From contig JAVBMF010000026.1 of assembly GCA_031552735.1 (NCBI GenBank), positions 1-64,000 on the forward strand: 64,000 nt of DNA, written 5' to 3'. This document shows positions 6,869 through 15,836 of this stretch, piece by piece (position 1 is the first letter of the stretch; each line of letters starts with the position of its first letter). The position numbers and the translations under genes were made by a program. The notes below the pieces were generated by a model, which was not told the DNA's origin, did not search any database, and worked only from the letters and a program-made list of their open reading frames with translations. The stretch comes from JAVBUY01 sp031552735 (GTDB taxonomy: Bacteria; Bacillota; Clostridia; Christensenellales; Aristaeellaceae).

Positions 6869-9229
6869 TCACGGTATTTGTTTGAGCGACCCAATCCCAT
6901 GCCAGACGCGCCGCCACACGGCCTTGAGCTTCTGCGGAAGCTTGAGCGATTGCCACACCACCAGGTATGCGCGCTCGGCGCGGCCGATCACCTCGGCGCT
7001 CGGCGCGCGCGCGCCGTAGCGCAGCGTGGATACCGCAGTGGCGACCGGCGCCAGCTTGCCCTTGCGCTGATCGCGCTGGGCGGCCTCGGCGCGGGCGAAG
7101 TAGGTCATCGGCGCTTCGGCGGGATCGGCGAGCATGCCCTGCGCGGCCAATAATTGACCGATACCCCGATACCAGACCAATAGCTGAACGCTGTTGTCGG
7201 ACTGGCGGGCGGCGACGCGGCGCGGGTGCGACAGCACAATGCGCAGGATAAGCGCGGTGAACAACGCCAGCGGAATCAGCCACAGCCACCAGAGCGGTGG
7301 GGGCGTGGGTTCAGGCGGATCGGGCGGCAGCGGCGTGGGGGATGGGGTTGGCGCCGGTTCGTCGGTCGGCGGCGGGGTGGGCGACGGGGTCGGCGTGGGC
7401 TCGTCGGGATTCGGCGTGGCCTCGGGCGTCGGGATGGGCGTGGGTTCCGGCGTGGGCGTGGGCGAGTTGTTGGCGTTGGGCGGCTCCGACGGCGGCGGCG
7501 GCGAATCCTCGGGGTTGCCGTGGTCGCCCATCGGCGGCGGCTTGCCGCTCTGGTCGTCGCCGGTATTGTGCATGGACGGCGTCGGGTCGAACGGCAGCCA
7601 GCCGAATCCGTTCAGGTACAGTTCCACCCACGCGTGCGCGTGCTCGCCTGTGACCTGCGCGACGCCGTCCTCCGGGCGCGCGCTATAGCCCTCGACATAG
7701 CGCATGGGCAAGCCGACGCAGCGGCCCATCACCGCCAGCGCCGACGCGAACGAGGTGCAATAGCCCTTCTTTTCCTCGAGCAGGAACCAGGACACAAAGT
7801 CGCGCGTGTTGGGCGGTACGTTTTGCTCCAGCGTGTAGGGATAGGTCTGGCGCAGATGGCGGGTGAGTGCCTGCGCCTTGCCCAGCGGGTCGGCGATGCC
7901 TTCGGTCAGGCTGCTCGCCAGCTGCATGACACCCGGTTCGACTGCCGGAGGCAACTGCGTATAGCGCGACAAAATGCTGTCGTAGTTGGGATCGTCGGCT
8001 TGCGCGCAGGCGGCGACCGCTTCGGCGACGCCTGGGGAATCGGCGGTGATGGGAAACGCCTCGAAGCTGTATGCATCGGCGGGAACAGTGTTGCGTGTGA
8101 TGAAAATTTCGCTGGTAACATTGAAATAGGGGACCATCTGGGTGCCGGTGGTGAGGTCGGAAAAGCGCTGTGGCATGAACAGCGTGCTGACGCCTTGGTT
8201 GGCCATATGGATCTCGACCGGTGCCCCGGCGAACAGCGCCGTCGCGCCGCGTGTGTTGCTATCCGGGCGCTTCATGTCCAGCAGGTCGTCGCGCAGCGTG
8301 GCGTTGCGCGGGTCAATGTAGAGGTAGCGCCGTCCGGCGTTGTTGCCCAGCCAGGTGAGGCCGGTGTAGGTGTCCATGATCGCACCGCGCAGCAGCAGCG
8401 GCCGTTCGCTGTGCACCTGCATGACCGATCGCTTATGCGGCGAGGCGGGGCCGCCCAGTTGCGCCGCGCTCATGGGCATGTAGCCGTCGTTTTGCAGCGA
8501 GTAGGGCGAGCGCTGCTCGGTGAAAAACAGGTAATCATACAGCGTTTGACGCAGGTCGGCGGCGCTTTGCTCCAGCGGTGGGGAGACTAATTTTTGCGCG
8601 GGCAGCAACGCGAAAGCCAGCAGCACCGACAGCAGCGCCATCGGCAGCACGCGTCCTAACGACACGCCCATCTCGGAGGACGCGGCATACAGAATGCACA
8701 CCGCGATCAGCGCGGGCAGACATAGCGGCAAATGCGCACGGTTGCCATAGAACCATACGCCGAGCAGCACCATCAGCGTCATCGCCAGCGCGGGATAAAA
8801 GCCGGTGGCGCGGCGCGCCAGCACGTAGCCGGTCAGCGTCATGATCAGCGCGATCAGCGTGGAGAGGACGCCGGAGTAGAGTTGCAGGCCGACGGTCTGT
8901 CCCCGGAGAAACAGCGCGATAGCCAGCGGCAGATCCATCAGTTGCGGCAGGCGTGGCAGCAGGAAACCGGCACAGACGATCAGCAGCAGCGGCACGCCAA
9001 CCAGCGCGACCCACCGCCGCACAGACAGCGTGGCCAGCAGTGCCGCGCACAACACGCAGGCCAGCACTGCGCTGGCCGCGCTGGCGGTCAGTCCCAACGC
9101 GGCATGCACAGGCAGCGTCAGGCCGCACCCGAACAGCGCCGCCACCAGCGCCTGCGTCAGCAGCGGGTGGTTCAGCGGTGTCAAGAGGCGCGAGGCCGCG
9201 CTCTGCGGTTTTGTCGGGCGTTGGCTCAA
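6869..9229 (-). CDS. membrane transglutaminase (TgpA-like, DUF3488/transglutaminase core/DUF4129)
   Basis: A 786-residue protein. The N-terminal third has many hydrophobic helices (about residues 15-215, DUF3488-like). A transglutaminase-like papain fold follows, with the triad Cys in GYCTSFASA (about residue 491), His in GEHAHAWVELY and Asp in GWLPFDPTP. Then comes a Pro/Thr-rich linker of PTP-type repeats (about 560-625), one membrane helix (LWWLWLIPLALFTALILRI) and a cytoplasmic DUF4129-like tail. The enzyme domain should face outside; the substrate is unknown. It is the last gene of the MoxR-DUF58 operon, 18 bases after its partner. The start appears to be a TTG with AAGGG about 10 bases upstream. 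Confidence 0.85.
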   Translation of the reverse strand: MSQRPTKPQSAASRLLTPLNHPLLTQALVAALFGCGLTLPVHAALGLTASAASAVLACVLCAALLATLSVRRWVALVGVPLLLIVCAGFLLPRLPQLMDLPLAIALFLRGQTVGLQLYSGVLSTLIALIMTLTGYVLARRATGFYPALAMTLMVLLGVWFYGNRAHLPLCLPALIAVCILYAASSEMGVSLGRVLPMALLSVLLAFALLPAQKLVSPPLEQSAADLRQTLYDYLFFTEQRSPYSLQNDGYMPMSAAQLGGPASPHKRSVMQVHSERPLLLRGAIMDTYTGLTWLGNNAGRRYLYIDPRNATLRDDLLDMKRPDSNTRGATALFAGAPVEIHMANQGVSTLFMPQRFSDLTTGTQMVPYFNVTSEIFITRNTVPADAYSFEAFPITADSPGVAEAVAACAQADDPNYDSILSRYTQLPPAVEPGVMQLASSLTEGIADPLGKAQALTRHLRQTYPYTLEQNVPPNTRDFVSWFLLEEKKGYCTSFASALAVMGRCVGLPMRYVEGYSARPEDGVAQVTGEHAHAWVELYLNGFGWLPFDPTPSMHNTGDDQSGKPPPMGDHGNPEDSPPPPSEPPNANNSPTPTPEPTPIPTPEATPNPDEPTPTPSPTPPPTDEPAPTPSPTPLPPDPPEPTPPPLWWLWLIPLALFTALILRIVLSHPRRVAARQSDNSVQLLVWYRGIGQLLAAQGMLADPAEAPMTYFARAEAAQRDQRKGKLAPVATAVSTLRYGARAPSAEVIGRAERAYLVVWQSLKLPQKLKAVWRRVWHGIGSLKQIP

Positions 9230-9247
9230 TGCAAGAAGTCCCTTCTT

Positions 9248-10423
9248 TTATGCGGTCTGCGGCGATGTGGCAGCGCTGGTCAGCGAGACGGTCTCGATCT
9301 CGATGTCGTTGCGCTCTAGGTTGTTTAACAGCATGTCCATCTCGGCGGCGAGCGGCTGCTCATGGATCAGGTACAGGCGTGTGCGCGGCCCCATGCGGCG
9401 AATGCGCAGCAGCATGTCGGCGGTGCGCGCATCCATGCGGCTGGTGATCACCACCGTGCCGCCGGTGCGGCGCAGGCGGCGCGTTTCTAGCAGCAGCACG
9501 CGCTCGAAGCGGTCTGTGCCGTCGAAGGGCACGTGTGCCAGCGCATCCAGCACGAAAGGCAGCTCGGCAGTGCTATCGCACTGCACCTCCTGCGCGTGCG
9601 CGCTGAGTAGCGGCATGCGCACGGTATTGCCCTGCGCCAGCTGCGCCTCGGCCAGAGACGCGGCGGTCTCGCACAGTGCATCGCGCACGGTATACGACGC
9701 CTCGGGGTCGTCGGTGGGCGGCGCGCAATTCATCAGGATCAGCGCATCGGGGCGCGCGGGCTCCTCGAACCGGCGCACCATCAGCTCACGCTTGCGCATG
9801 GTCAGCTTCCAATGCACGCGCTTGAGCTCGTCGCCGTCCTGATACGCGCGCACATCGGCGGGGGAAGTGGCGTCGTCGGTGGCGCGCGCCATCAGGTCGT
9901 TGCCCGAGTCGCCGGGCGCGAACGGCAGCGGGCGCACCGGGAACGTGCCCGGGACCACGATGGCCGACAGCATGCCTTGCGTGGCTTTTTTGCGCAAGGA
10001 AAACAGTCCGAACACATCGCAGACCTCGCAATACACCAGCCCGACAGGGTACTCGCCAACGTGCGGGCAGTACAACTGTTGCGTCAACTGCGTGCGGCGA
10101 AATGGGATGACCGCCAGGCGCACGTCCATCGGCCCCGCGGCGTCGGGCACGACAAAACGAAGCAGCACCGGCGCGATCGGAAGCGGCGCGCTGTGCTGCA
10201 CGGTGGCTAATAGGGTGATTTCGCCGGTGCGCTGGACGCGTGCCTCGGGCAAGGCATGGCTGCAAGACAGAGTGGCCCACGCGATGAGCACGCTAATCAG
10301 CGATAGGCCGCCCATAACCGCCAGCACCAGGAAAAACAGCCAGTAGATGCTGCCGCCGGTGGACAGCGCGGCCAGCAAACAACTGACCATCACCAGCACA
10401 AAGACCAGCGCGCGCCCTTTCAT
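9248..10423 (-). CDS. DUF58 domain membrane protein
   Basis: A 391-residue protein starting with two hydrophobic helices (about residues 5-50), then a beta-rich region and the DUF58 signature (ADVRAYQDGDELKRVHWKLTMRK, split here as ADVRAYQDGDELKR and VHWKLTMRK, about residues 205-228). The C-terminal part has a vWA-like fold (LILMNCAPP, GGTVVITSRMD). DUF58 proteins are regular partners of MoxR ATPases and transglutaminases and are thought to be matured by the ATPase. The ATG overlaps the stop of the MoxR gene (ATGA), so the two are translationally coupled. Confidence 0.88.
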   Translation of the reverse strand: MKGRALVFVLVMVSCLLAALSTGGSIYWLFFLVLAVMGGLSLISVLIAWATLSCSHALPEARVQRTGEITLLATVQHSAPLPIAPVLLRFVVPDAAGPMDVRLAVIPFRRTQLTQQLYCPHVGEYPVGLVYCEVCDVFGLFSLRKKATQGMLSAIVVPGTFPVRPLPFAPGDSGNDLMARATDDATSPADVRAYQDGDELKRVHWKLTMRKRELMVRRFEEPARPDALILMNCAPPTDDPEASYTVRDALCETAASLAEAQLAQGNTVRMPLLSAHAQEVQCDSTAELPFVLDALAHVPFDGTDRFERVLLLETRRLRRTGGTVVITSRMDARTADMLLRIRRMGPRTRLYLIHEQPLAAEMDMLLNNLERNDIEIETVSLTSAATSPQTA

Positions 10424-11367
10424 GGCAGCTTGACCGGCACGACCACGTTTTCCAGCACCGAGCGCAGCACGCGCGGCGTGGTCAGGCCCTTCATGCGTGC
10501 GTCGGGGCTCAGCAGAATGCGGTGTGCCAACACCGATTCGGCCAGTTGCTGCACATCCTCGGGTAGGATAAAATCGCGGCCGGCCAGTAGCGCGTTGGCC
10601 TGGGCGGCGCGCACCAGCGCGATGGCCGCGCGGGTCGATGCGCCCAGTTGCAGCGCGCTGTGCTTGCGCGTGGCGGCGCAGATATTGGCAACGTAGGAAC
10701 GCACTTCCTTGGAGCAGTAGATCTGCTGCACCGCGCTTTGTAACGCGACCACATCCTCGGCCATGCACACCGGTTGCAGGGTGGACAGCGGGGTGGTCGG
10801 GCTGGCGTAGCGCTCCAGGATGTCCATCTCGTCCTCCACCGAGGGGTAGCCGATCGAGATGCGCATGAAGAAGCGGTCGAGCTGTGCCTCGGGCAGCGGG
10901 TACGTGCCGACGAACTCTACCGGGTTTTGCGTGGCCAGCACCATGAACGGCTGCGGCATCGCATAGGTGACGCCATCCACCGTGACCTGCTTTTCCTCCA
11001 TGACCTCCAGCAGCGAGCTCTGCGTCTTGGGCGATGTGCGGTTGATCTCGTCGGCGAGCACGATTTGGCTCATCACCGCGCCGGGGCGGAACTCCATTTC
11101 GCCGGTCTTGAAGTTGACGATGGTGAAGCCGGTGACATCCGCGGGGGTGACGTCGGGCGTGAACTGGATGCGCTTGAATGAGCAGGCCAGCGACTTCGCC
11201 AACGCGCTGCACAGCGTGGTTTTGCCCACGCCGGGTACGTCCTCGATCAGCACATGGCCGCCGCAGAGCATGGCAATCAACGCCAGCTCGACGACCTCCT
11301 CTTTGCCGACGATAACCTTGCCAATATTCTGCTGAAGCGCTCGGATGATCCTGCGTGGTGGCTGCAT
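10420..11367 (-). CDS. MoxR family AAA+ ATPase
   Basis: A 315-residue AAA+ ATPase. Walker A is EDVPGVGKTT (about residues 43-52), Walker B is VLADEINR, sensor 1 lies in VLATQNPVEFVGTYPLPEAQLDRF, and the C-terminal lid contains LGASTRAAIALVRAAQANALL. MoxR proteins act as chaperones that activate partner proteins, here most likely the DUF58 and transglutaminase proteins encoded directly downstream. First gene of the operon; AGGAG precedes the ATG and a good promoter lies about 60 bases upstream. Confidence 0.95.
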   Translation of the reverse strand: MQPPRRIIRALQQNIGKVIVGKEEVVELALIAMLCGGHVLIEDVPGVGKTTLCSALAKSLACSFKRIQFTPDVTPADVTGFTIVNFKTGEMEFRPGAVMSQIVLADEINRTSPKTQSSLLEVMEEKQVTVDGVTYAMPQPFMVLATQNPVEFVGTYPLPEAQLDRFFMRISIGYPSVEDEMDILERYASPTTPLSTLQPVCMAEDVVALQSAVQQIYCSKEVRSYVANICAATRKHSALQLGASTRAAIALVRAAQANALLAGRDFILPEDVQQLAESVLAHRILLSPDARMKGLTTPRVLRSVLENVVVPVKLP

Positions 11368-11429
11368 GCTGGTTCTCCTCTATATCGTATCCGTATGGTG
11401 TACCGAAAGATGGCTTCTTAATCCTTCAA

Positions 11430-11458
11430 ATTATATAAGAATGGGCGCGGTTAATCAA
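11430..11458 (-). promoter_or_regulatory. sigma-A promoter of the moxR operon
   Basis: On the minus strand TTGATT (11458-11453), a 17-base spacer and a perfect TATAAT (11435-11430). Confidence 0.75.
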
Positions 11459-11463
11459 GCGTA

Positions 11464-11492
11464 TTGCAAAAATGCAGGGATTGGGCTAGACT
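11464..11492 (+). promoter_or_regulatory. probable promoter of the birA operon
   Basis: TTGCAA (11464-11469), a 17-base spacer, TAGACT (11487-11492), 27 bases before the birA start. It is arranged back to back with the moxR promoter, the two -35 boxes being 5 bases apart. Confidence 0.6.
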
Positions 11493-11518
11493 GGGAGAAA
11501 CGGAAAAGGAGGCGGCGC

Positions 11519-12493
11519 ATGGACGATCTGCTGGCGATGCTGATCGCTGAACCGAGCGTGTCCGGCCAGCGCATGTGCGCACAGCTGGGCGTCACGCGCG
11601 CCGCCATTTGGAAGCGCATCGAGAAGCTGCGGCGCATGGGTGTGGTGATCGATAGCGTGGGGCGCAACGGATATGCGCTTCGCGCGCTGCCCGATGTGCC
11701 ATTTTCACCGGTGCTGGCAGCCAGGCTGACCACCCGGCGCATGGGGCGGCCTGCCTTCTATTATGAGACCATCGGCTCGACTAACGCCGAGGCCAAGCGC
11801 CTGGCGCGCGAAGGCGCGAGCGAGGGTACGCTGGTCATCGCCGCCGAGCAAACCGATGGACGCGGACGGCGCGGACGCGAGTGGCACTCTGCATCAGAAA
11901 AAGGCGTGTGGTGCACCACCATCCTACGTCCCGCCGTGCCCGCCGAGCGCGTGCCCAGTTTGGCGATGGTATGCGCGCTGGCGGTGGCCGACGCCATCGC
12001 GGACTGCTGTGGCCAGCGAGCGGGCATCAAGTGGCCCAATGATGTGATTATCGGCGGCAAGAAAGTGTGCGGCATCCTGTTGGAGCTGTCGGCCGACATG
12101 GAGCGCGTCGATTGGGTAGTGGCGGGGATCGGCATCAACGGCTGGCACACGCAGGCCGACTTCCCGCCGGACATCGCCGACACGGCGACTTCGCTGCTGC
12201 TGACCACCGGTACAACGCCGGAGCGTGTGTCGCTGATCGCCGCGCTGATGCGGGCGCTGGAGGCGCGCTACGATACCTGGAGCAAGGCCGGGCTGGTCGG
12301 CCTGATGGACGATTATGCCGCGATGAGCGTGACGCTGGGGCAGCCGGTGTGCGTGATCGCCACCGACCAGACCTTTGAGGGCGTTGCGCGGCGCATGGAC
12401 GAAACCGGCGCGCTGTGGGTAGCGCTGGCCGACGGCACAGAGCGGCGGGTATTGGCCGCAGATGTATCGGTGAGGGGAGTGATGGGCGCGTGA
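11519..12493 (+). CDS. birA: bifunctional biotin-protein ligase / biotin operon repressor
   Basis: A 324-residue protein that attaches biotin to carboxylase carrier domains. An N-terminal winged helix is present (about residues 1-60, including VSGQRMCAQLGVTRAAIWKR), so it is the repressor-type enzyme. The ligase core shows STNAEAKRL, the biotinyl-AMP loop DGRGRRGREW, KWPNDVIIGGKKVCGIL with the catalytic lysine, and AGIGINGW. The C-terminal SH3-like domain follows. The ATG at 11519 has AAAGGAGG 6 bases upstream. No biotin synthesis genes are in the window. Confidence 0.95.
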   Translation: MDDLLAMLIAEPSVSGQRMCAQLGVTRAAIWKRIEKLRRMGVVIDSVGRNGYALRALPDVPFSPVLAARLTTRRMGRPAFYYETIGSTNAEAKRLAREGASEGTLVIAAEQTDGRGRRGREWHSASEKGVWCTTILRPAVPAERVPSLAMVCALAVADAIADCCGQRAGIKWPNDVIIGGKKVCGILLELSADMERVDWVVAGIGINGWHTQADFPPDIADTATSLLLTTGTTPERVSLIAALMRALEARYDTWSKAGLVGLMDDYAAMSVTLGQPVCVIATDQTFEGVARRMDETGALWVALADGTERRVLAADVSVRGVMGA

Positions 12494-13428
12494 AGCAGCG
12501 GTTTGAGGGCAGCATCACCGACGTGGCGGACATCCGCGTCGGTCAGGTGCAGGATAAGAAGGCGTGCACCGGCGTGACCGCGATACGCTGCGGCACGCAG
12601 GCGGTTGGCGGCGTGGATGTGCGCGGCGCGGCCCCAGGCACGCGCGAGACCGATCTCTTGTCCCCCGGCAACCTGGTGCAGGGACCGCACGCGGTGCTGC
12701 TGTGCGGCGGCAGCGCGTATGGCCTGGCTGCGGCGGACGGTGCGATGCGCTTTCTGCGCGAGGCAGGGGTCGGGCTGGACGTCGGTGTGGGCATTGTGCC
12801 CATCGTGCCGGCAGCGGTGCTGTTCGATCTGGCCTGCGGGGCCAGCGATGTGTTCCCCGACGCGGGCATGGGCTATGCCGCATGCCAGGCGGCGACGCGC
12901 GAAGTGGCGCAGGGACGCGTCGGCGCGGGCGCGGGCGCGACCGTCGGCAAGCTGATCCCGGGCACGCAGCCGCAGTTCGGCGGCATCGGCACGGCATCGG
13001 TGCGCGTAGGGGGAGTGACGGTTGGCGCGATCGTCGCGGTCAATGCGGCGGGCGATGTGTACCACCCGCACACCGGAGAATGGCTGGCGGGCGGCACGCT
13101 ACCCGATGGCAAGCCGGTGCGGGCGCAGGAGGTGCTGTGCAGCGGCGCGCAGGTCGGCACGCCGATCGGGCGCAACACCACCATCGGCGTGGTGGCCACC
13201 GACGCCAAACTAACCAAAGAGCAAGCGATGCGCCTGGCCACCGTGGCGCATGACGGCATCGCGCGGTGCGTGCGTCCCGCGCATACGCAGGTGGACGGCG
13301 ATACGATCTTCTCTGTCGCCACCTGCCAGAACAGCGAGGACGCGCCCTTCATCGCGCTGTGCGCGGCGGCTACCGAAGCGATGGCGCGCGCCATCTATAA
13401 TGCGGTGTGGACGGAGGCGCGCGCATGA
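12490..13428 (+). CDS. P1 family peptidase (DmpA-like, self-processing Ntn-type)
   Basis: A 312-residue member of the S58/P1 family, whose members mature by cutting themselves and then act as aminopeptidases or beta-peptidyl hydrolases. Conserved pieces include TGVTAI, LCGGSAYGLAAADG, GAGATVGKL and the cleavage and nucleophile region GRNTTIGVVATDA (the Thr pair at about residues 230-231). The start is a GTG at 12490 overlapping the birA TGA (GTGA), and the stop overlaps acpS (ATGA), so the gene is coupled to both neighbours. Natural substrate unknown. Confidence 0.9.
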   Translation: MKQRFEGSITDVADIRVGQVQDKKACTGVTAIRCGTQAVGGVDVRGAAPGTRETDLLSPGNLVQGPHAVLLCGGSAYGLAAADGAMRFLREAGVGLDVGVGIVPIVPAAVLFDLACGASDVFPDAGMGYAACQAATREVAQGRVGAGAGATVGKLIPGTQPQFGGIGTASVRVGGVTVGAIVAVNAAGDVYHPHTGEWLAGGTLPDGKPVRAQEVLCSGAQVGTPIGRNTTIGVVATDAKLTKEQAMRLATVAHDGIARCVRPAHTQVDGDTIFSVATCQNSEDAPFIALCAAATEAMARAIYNAVWTEARA

Positions 13429-13793
13429 TTGTCGGCTGCGGCGTGGATCTCTGCTCGGTGTCGCGCATCAGGCGCATGATGAACAAAGGTTTTGTGCAGC
13501 GGTACTTTACCGACGAGGAGCAGGCGTATCTGGCGGACAGGAACAACGCAGCGGAGAGCACAGCGGGCATGTTTGCCGCTAAGGAAGCGATGCTCAAGGC
13601 GCTGGGCACCGGCATCGCGGGCATCGGGCTGACGGCGGTGGCGGTATCGCACGACGCGCAGGGCGCGCCCATCGCGGTGCTGACCGGCGCGGCGATGGAG
13701 CGGCTTATCGCCATCGGCGGCGCGCGCGTGCACCTGAGCATCTCGCACGAAGGCGATATGGCGGTGGCGCTGGCCATCGCGGAAACCATATAA
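13425..13793 (+). CDS. acpS: holo-[acyl-carrier-protein] synthase
   Basis: A 122-residue 4'-phosphopantetheinyl transferase that converts apo-ACP to holo-ACP with coenzyme A. The magnesium-binding aspartate is in GCGVDLCSVSRI and the glutamate in FAAKEAMLKALGTGI; the C-terminal HLSISHEGDMAVALAI closes the family signature. The start ATG overlaps the previous stop. Normal length for AcpS. Confidence 0.95.
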   Translation: MIVGCGVDLCSVSRIRRMMNKGFVQRYFTDEEQAYLADRNNAAESTAGMFAAKEAMLKALGTGIAGIGLTAVAVSHDAQGAPIAVLTGAAMERLIAIGGARVHLSISHEGDMAVALAIAETI

Positions 13794-13807
13794 TAGGAGG
13801 AACGACC

Positions 13808-14278
13808 ATGAACTATTGGGGCACACTCATCGCGGTGGAGGACGTGGCGAAGGCCAGAAAATTCTACGAGGAATTGTTCGGCATGCGCGTCGAGTACGAT
13901 TTGGGCGACAACGTGGCATTCGACTGCGGCGTGGCGTTGCAGCAGAACTTTGGCCGCCTGATCGGTTTGCCCGAGAGCATGCGAAAGACCCAGGCGCACA
14001 ACGGCGAGCTGGTGTTCGAGCACGACGATATGGATGAGTTCATGCGGAAACTGCGCGCACGTGGTGACATCCGCTATGTGCACGAGCTGCAAGAACAGCC
14101 GTGGGGGCAGCAGGTGGTGCGTTTTTATGATCTGGATGGGCACATCATCGAGGTGGGCGAGCCGATGCTGGTGGTGGTGCGACGCATGCTGCGCTCCGGC
14201 ATGTCCGAGGCCGAGGTCGCCAAACGCACCGAGTTCCCGCTGGAGTTTGTCGAGCAATGCGTGGATCTGTCCCGATAA
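13808..14278 (+). CDS. VOC (glyoxalase/bleomycin-resistance) family protein
   Basis: A 156-residue protein of the vicinal oxygen chelate fold: VEDVAKARKFYEELFGMRV at the N-terminus and VVRFYDLDGHIIEVGEPM in the second half, with the metal-ligand type Glu at the end. The last 45 residues (VVRRMLRSGMSEAEVAKRTEFP) look like a small helical extension that could bind a partner or DNA. GGAGG lies 8 bases before the ATG. It overlaps the next gene by 22 bases. Substrate unknown; an enzyme or a resistance/binding protein are both possible. Confidence 0.85.
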   Translation: MNYWGTLIAVEDVAKARKFYEELFGMRVEYDLGDNVAFDCGVALQQNFGRLIGLPESMRKTQAHNGELVFEHDDMDEFMRKLRARGDIRYVHELQEQPWGQQVVRFYDLDGHIIEVGEPMLVVVRRMLRSGMSEAEVAKRTEFPLEFVEQCVDLSR

Positions 14279-15126
14279 CGGATCGCGCGGGCATTCGGGC
14301 GATACTGCCCGCGCGAGCGCGTGACGCGCACAAGGGCAGCCTGGGTCATGTGCTGGTGGTCGCGGGCGGTCAGGGCATGGCGGGGGCAGCGGCGCTATGC
14401 GCGCAGGGCGCGCTGCGCGGCGGATGCGGCCTGGTGACGGTGGCGTGTCCGGGCAGTATCGTGCCGATCGTGCAGCAACTAGCCCCCTGCGCGATGGCCT
14501 TGCCGCTGCCCGAGCGAGATGGGCGATTGGACAGCGCAGCGGCAGAAGAGCTGGCGCGCGCATGGGCGGGAAAGGCCGCGCTGGCGGTGGGCCCGGGCTT
14601 GGGCGCGATGCCCGAGGTGGCCGATGCGCTCGCGCCGCTGTGGCAAGCCGACGTGCCGCGCGTGCTCGACGCTGACGCGCTCAATCTGCTGGCCGCGATG
14701 GATACATGGCCTCTTCTGGGAGGCAAGGCGATTCTCACGCCGCACCCGGGCGAGATGGCGCGGCTGCTGGGCATGCCCACCGATTTGGTGCAGGCCAACC
14801 GGCAAGGCAGCGCATTGCGGCTGGTCGAGCGCACCGGCGCGGTCGTGCTGCTCAAGGGCGCGGACACGTTGATCGCCGATGCTAGTCGCATGCGCATGAA
14901 CCCCACCGGTTGTTCCGGTATGGCGACTGGCGGCAGCGGCGACGTATTGACCGGCCTGATTGCGTCGCTGTGCGCACAGGGCATAACGGCTTACGAGGCA
15001 GCGGTAGCCGGTGCGTACATCCACGGCTTGGCTGGTGAGATCGCGCAAGATGCGTACGGCACACGCGGCATGACTGCCTGGGATTTGCAGCTATGCATCG
15101 CCGAGGCACTCAAACAGTTTGAATAG
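14257..15126 (+). CDS. nnrD: ADP/ATP-dependent (S)-NAD(P)H-hydrate dehydratase
   Basis: A 289-residue ribokinase-like enzyme that repairs hydrated NAD(P)H. Motifs: KGSLGHVLVVAGGQGMAGAA, AVGPGLG, LTPHPGEMARLLG, VLLKGADTLI and the anion hole plus catalytic Asp in ATGGSGDVLTGLIA. The epimerase domain (NnrE), often fused at the N-terminus, is absent here, so this is the stand-alone dehydratase. The start at 14257 lies inside the end of the VOC gene. A strong terminator follows. Linkage with acpS is common in Firmicutes. Confidence 0.9.
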   Translation: MRGSVPITDRAGIRAILPARARDAHKGSLGHVLVVAGGQGMAGAAALCAQGALRGGCGLVTVACPGSIVPIVQQLAPCAMALPLPERDGRLDSAAAEELARAWAGKAALAVGPGLGAMPEVADALAPLWQADVPRVLDADALNLLAAMDTWPLLGGKAILTPHPGEMARLLGMPTDLVQANRQGSALRLVERTGAVVLLKGADTLIADASRMRMNPTGCSGMATGGSGDVLTGLIASLCAQGITAYEAAVAGAYIHGLAGEIAQDAYGTRGMTAWDLQLCIAEALKQFE

Positions 15127-15134
15127 TCTAGTCC

Positions 15135-15174
15135 AGAACGCTCCCCCATACAATGGGTGGAGTGTTCTTTTTTT
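15135..15174 (+). terminator. rho-independent terminator after nnrD
   Basis: AGAACGCTCCCCCAT pairing with ATGGGTGGAGTGTTCT over 14 or more positions, followed by seven T. Confidence 0.9.
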
Positions 15175-15195
15175 GCTCTGCCAGGAGGGACGCCG

Positions 15196-15474
15196 ATGGA
15201 GAAGCGCAAGGTGCTGGTCTCGCTGCCCGAGCGAATCCTCGAAAAAACGGATGCCGCCGCCTTTTCTGAGGGGCTGACGCGCAGCGCGCTGATTGGCAAA
15301 GCGCTGTGGCAGTATTTGCAGCGGCGGCATATGGTAGAGAGTGGAGAGAGAATGAAAAGAGGATATGAACAGATGGCGGAGATCAACCGCGCATGGGCGC
15401 AAGAAGGAATAGAGCACGATCTTCGCGCCTTAGACATATACGAAGCTATGCTGGCGGAGAGTGAAGAATCATGA
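15196..15474 (+). CDS. ribbon-helix-helix antitoxin (MazE/EndoAI type)
   Basis: A 92-residue protein with a ribbon-helix-helix start (KVLVSLPERILEKTDAAAFSEG, split as KVLVSLPERILEK and TDAAAFSEG) and a second helix (RSALIGKALWQYLQRR). The C-terminal half is helical and acidic (AEINRAWAQEG, DIYEAMLAESEES) and should wrap the toxin. AGGAGG precedes the ATG by 7 bases. Its stop overlaps the start of the mazF toxin (ATGA), the usual antitoxin-first order, and the pair is probably autoregulated through the RHH domain. Confidence 0.85.
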   Translation: MEKRKVLVSLPERILEKTDAAAFSEGLTRSALIGKALWQYLQRRHMVESGERMKRGYEQMAEINRAWAQEGIEHDLRALDIYEAMLAESEES

Positions 15475-15821
15475 TCAAACGAGGCGAAATCTACTTCGCC
15501 GATTTGAATCCTGTGGTGGGTTCAGAGCAGGGCGGCATTCGCCCTGTGCTGATCATCCAGAATGATATTGGCAACCGGCACAGCCCGACGGTGATCGTGC
15601 TGGCCATTACCTCGCGCATCGAGAAGGCGAAGCTGCCCACGCATGTGGAGATCAGCGCCGGGGCCAGCGGGCTCAAGCGCGATTCGGTCATACTGGGCGA
15701 GCAGGTGCGCACGCTGGAGAAAAAGCGCCTGCGCGAGCGGCTGGGGCAACTGCCCGATGCGCTCATGGCGCAGGTAGATGATGCGATGCGCATATCGCTG
15801 GGCTTTACACAGGAGCTTTGA
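15471..15821 (+). CDS. mazF: MazF/EndoA endoribonuclease toxin
   Basis: A 116-residue PemK/MazF toxin that cuts mRNA at short sequence motifs. Family features are RGEIYFADLNPVVGSEQGGIRPVLIIQND at the N-terminus (split: RGEIYFADLNPVVGSEQGG and IRPVLIIQND) containing the catalytic Arg, PTVIVLAITS with the catalytic Ser/Thr region, and SVILGEQVRTLEKKRL. Full length, so likely active. In Firmicutes a single chromosomal copy of this type (EndoAI/EndoA) is nearly universal and lies near acpS/alr, as it does here. A palindromic repeat element starts 15 bases after its stop. Confidence 0.93.
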   Translation: MIKRGEIYFADLNPVVGSEQGGIRPVLIIQNDIGNRHSPTVIVLAITSRIEKAKLPTHVEISAGASGLKRDSVILGEQVRTLEKKRLRERLGQLPDALMAQVDDAMRISLGFTQEL

Positions 15822-15836
15822 GGCGTATAATAGAGG

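Noticed and set aside
7226..8590. Long open frame on the plus strand opposite the transglutaminase gene
   Set aside because: Very rich in Arg and Gly, no ribosome-binding site, no family pattern. It is the complement of a clear gene in GC-rich DNA.
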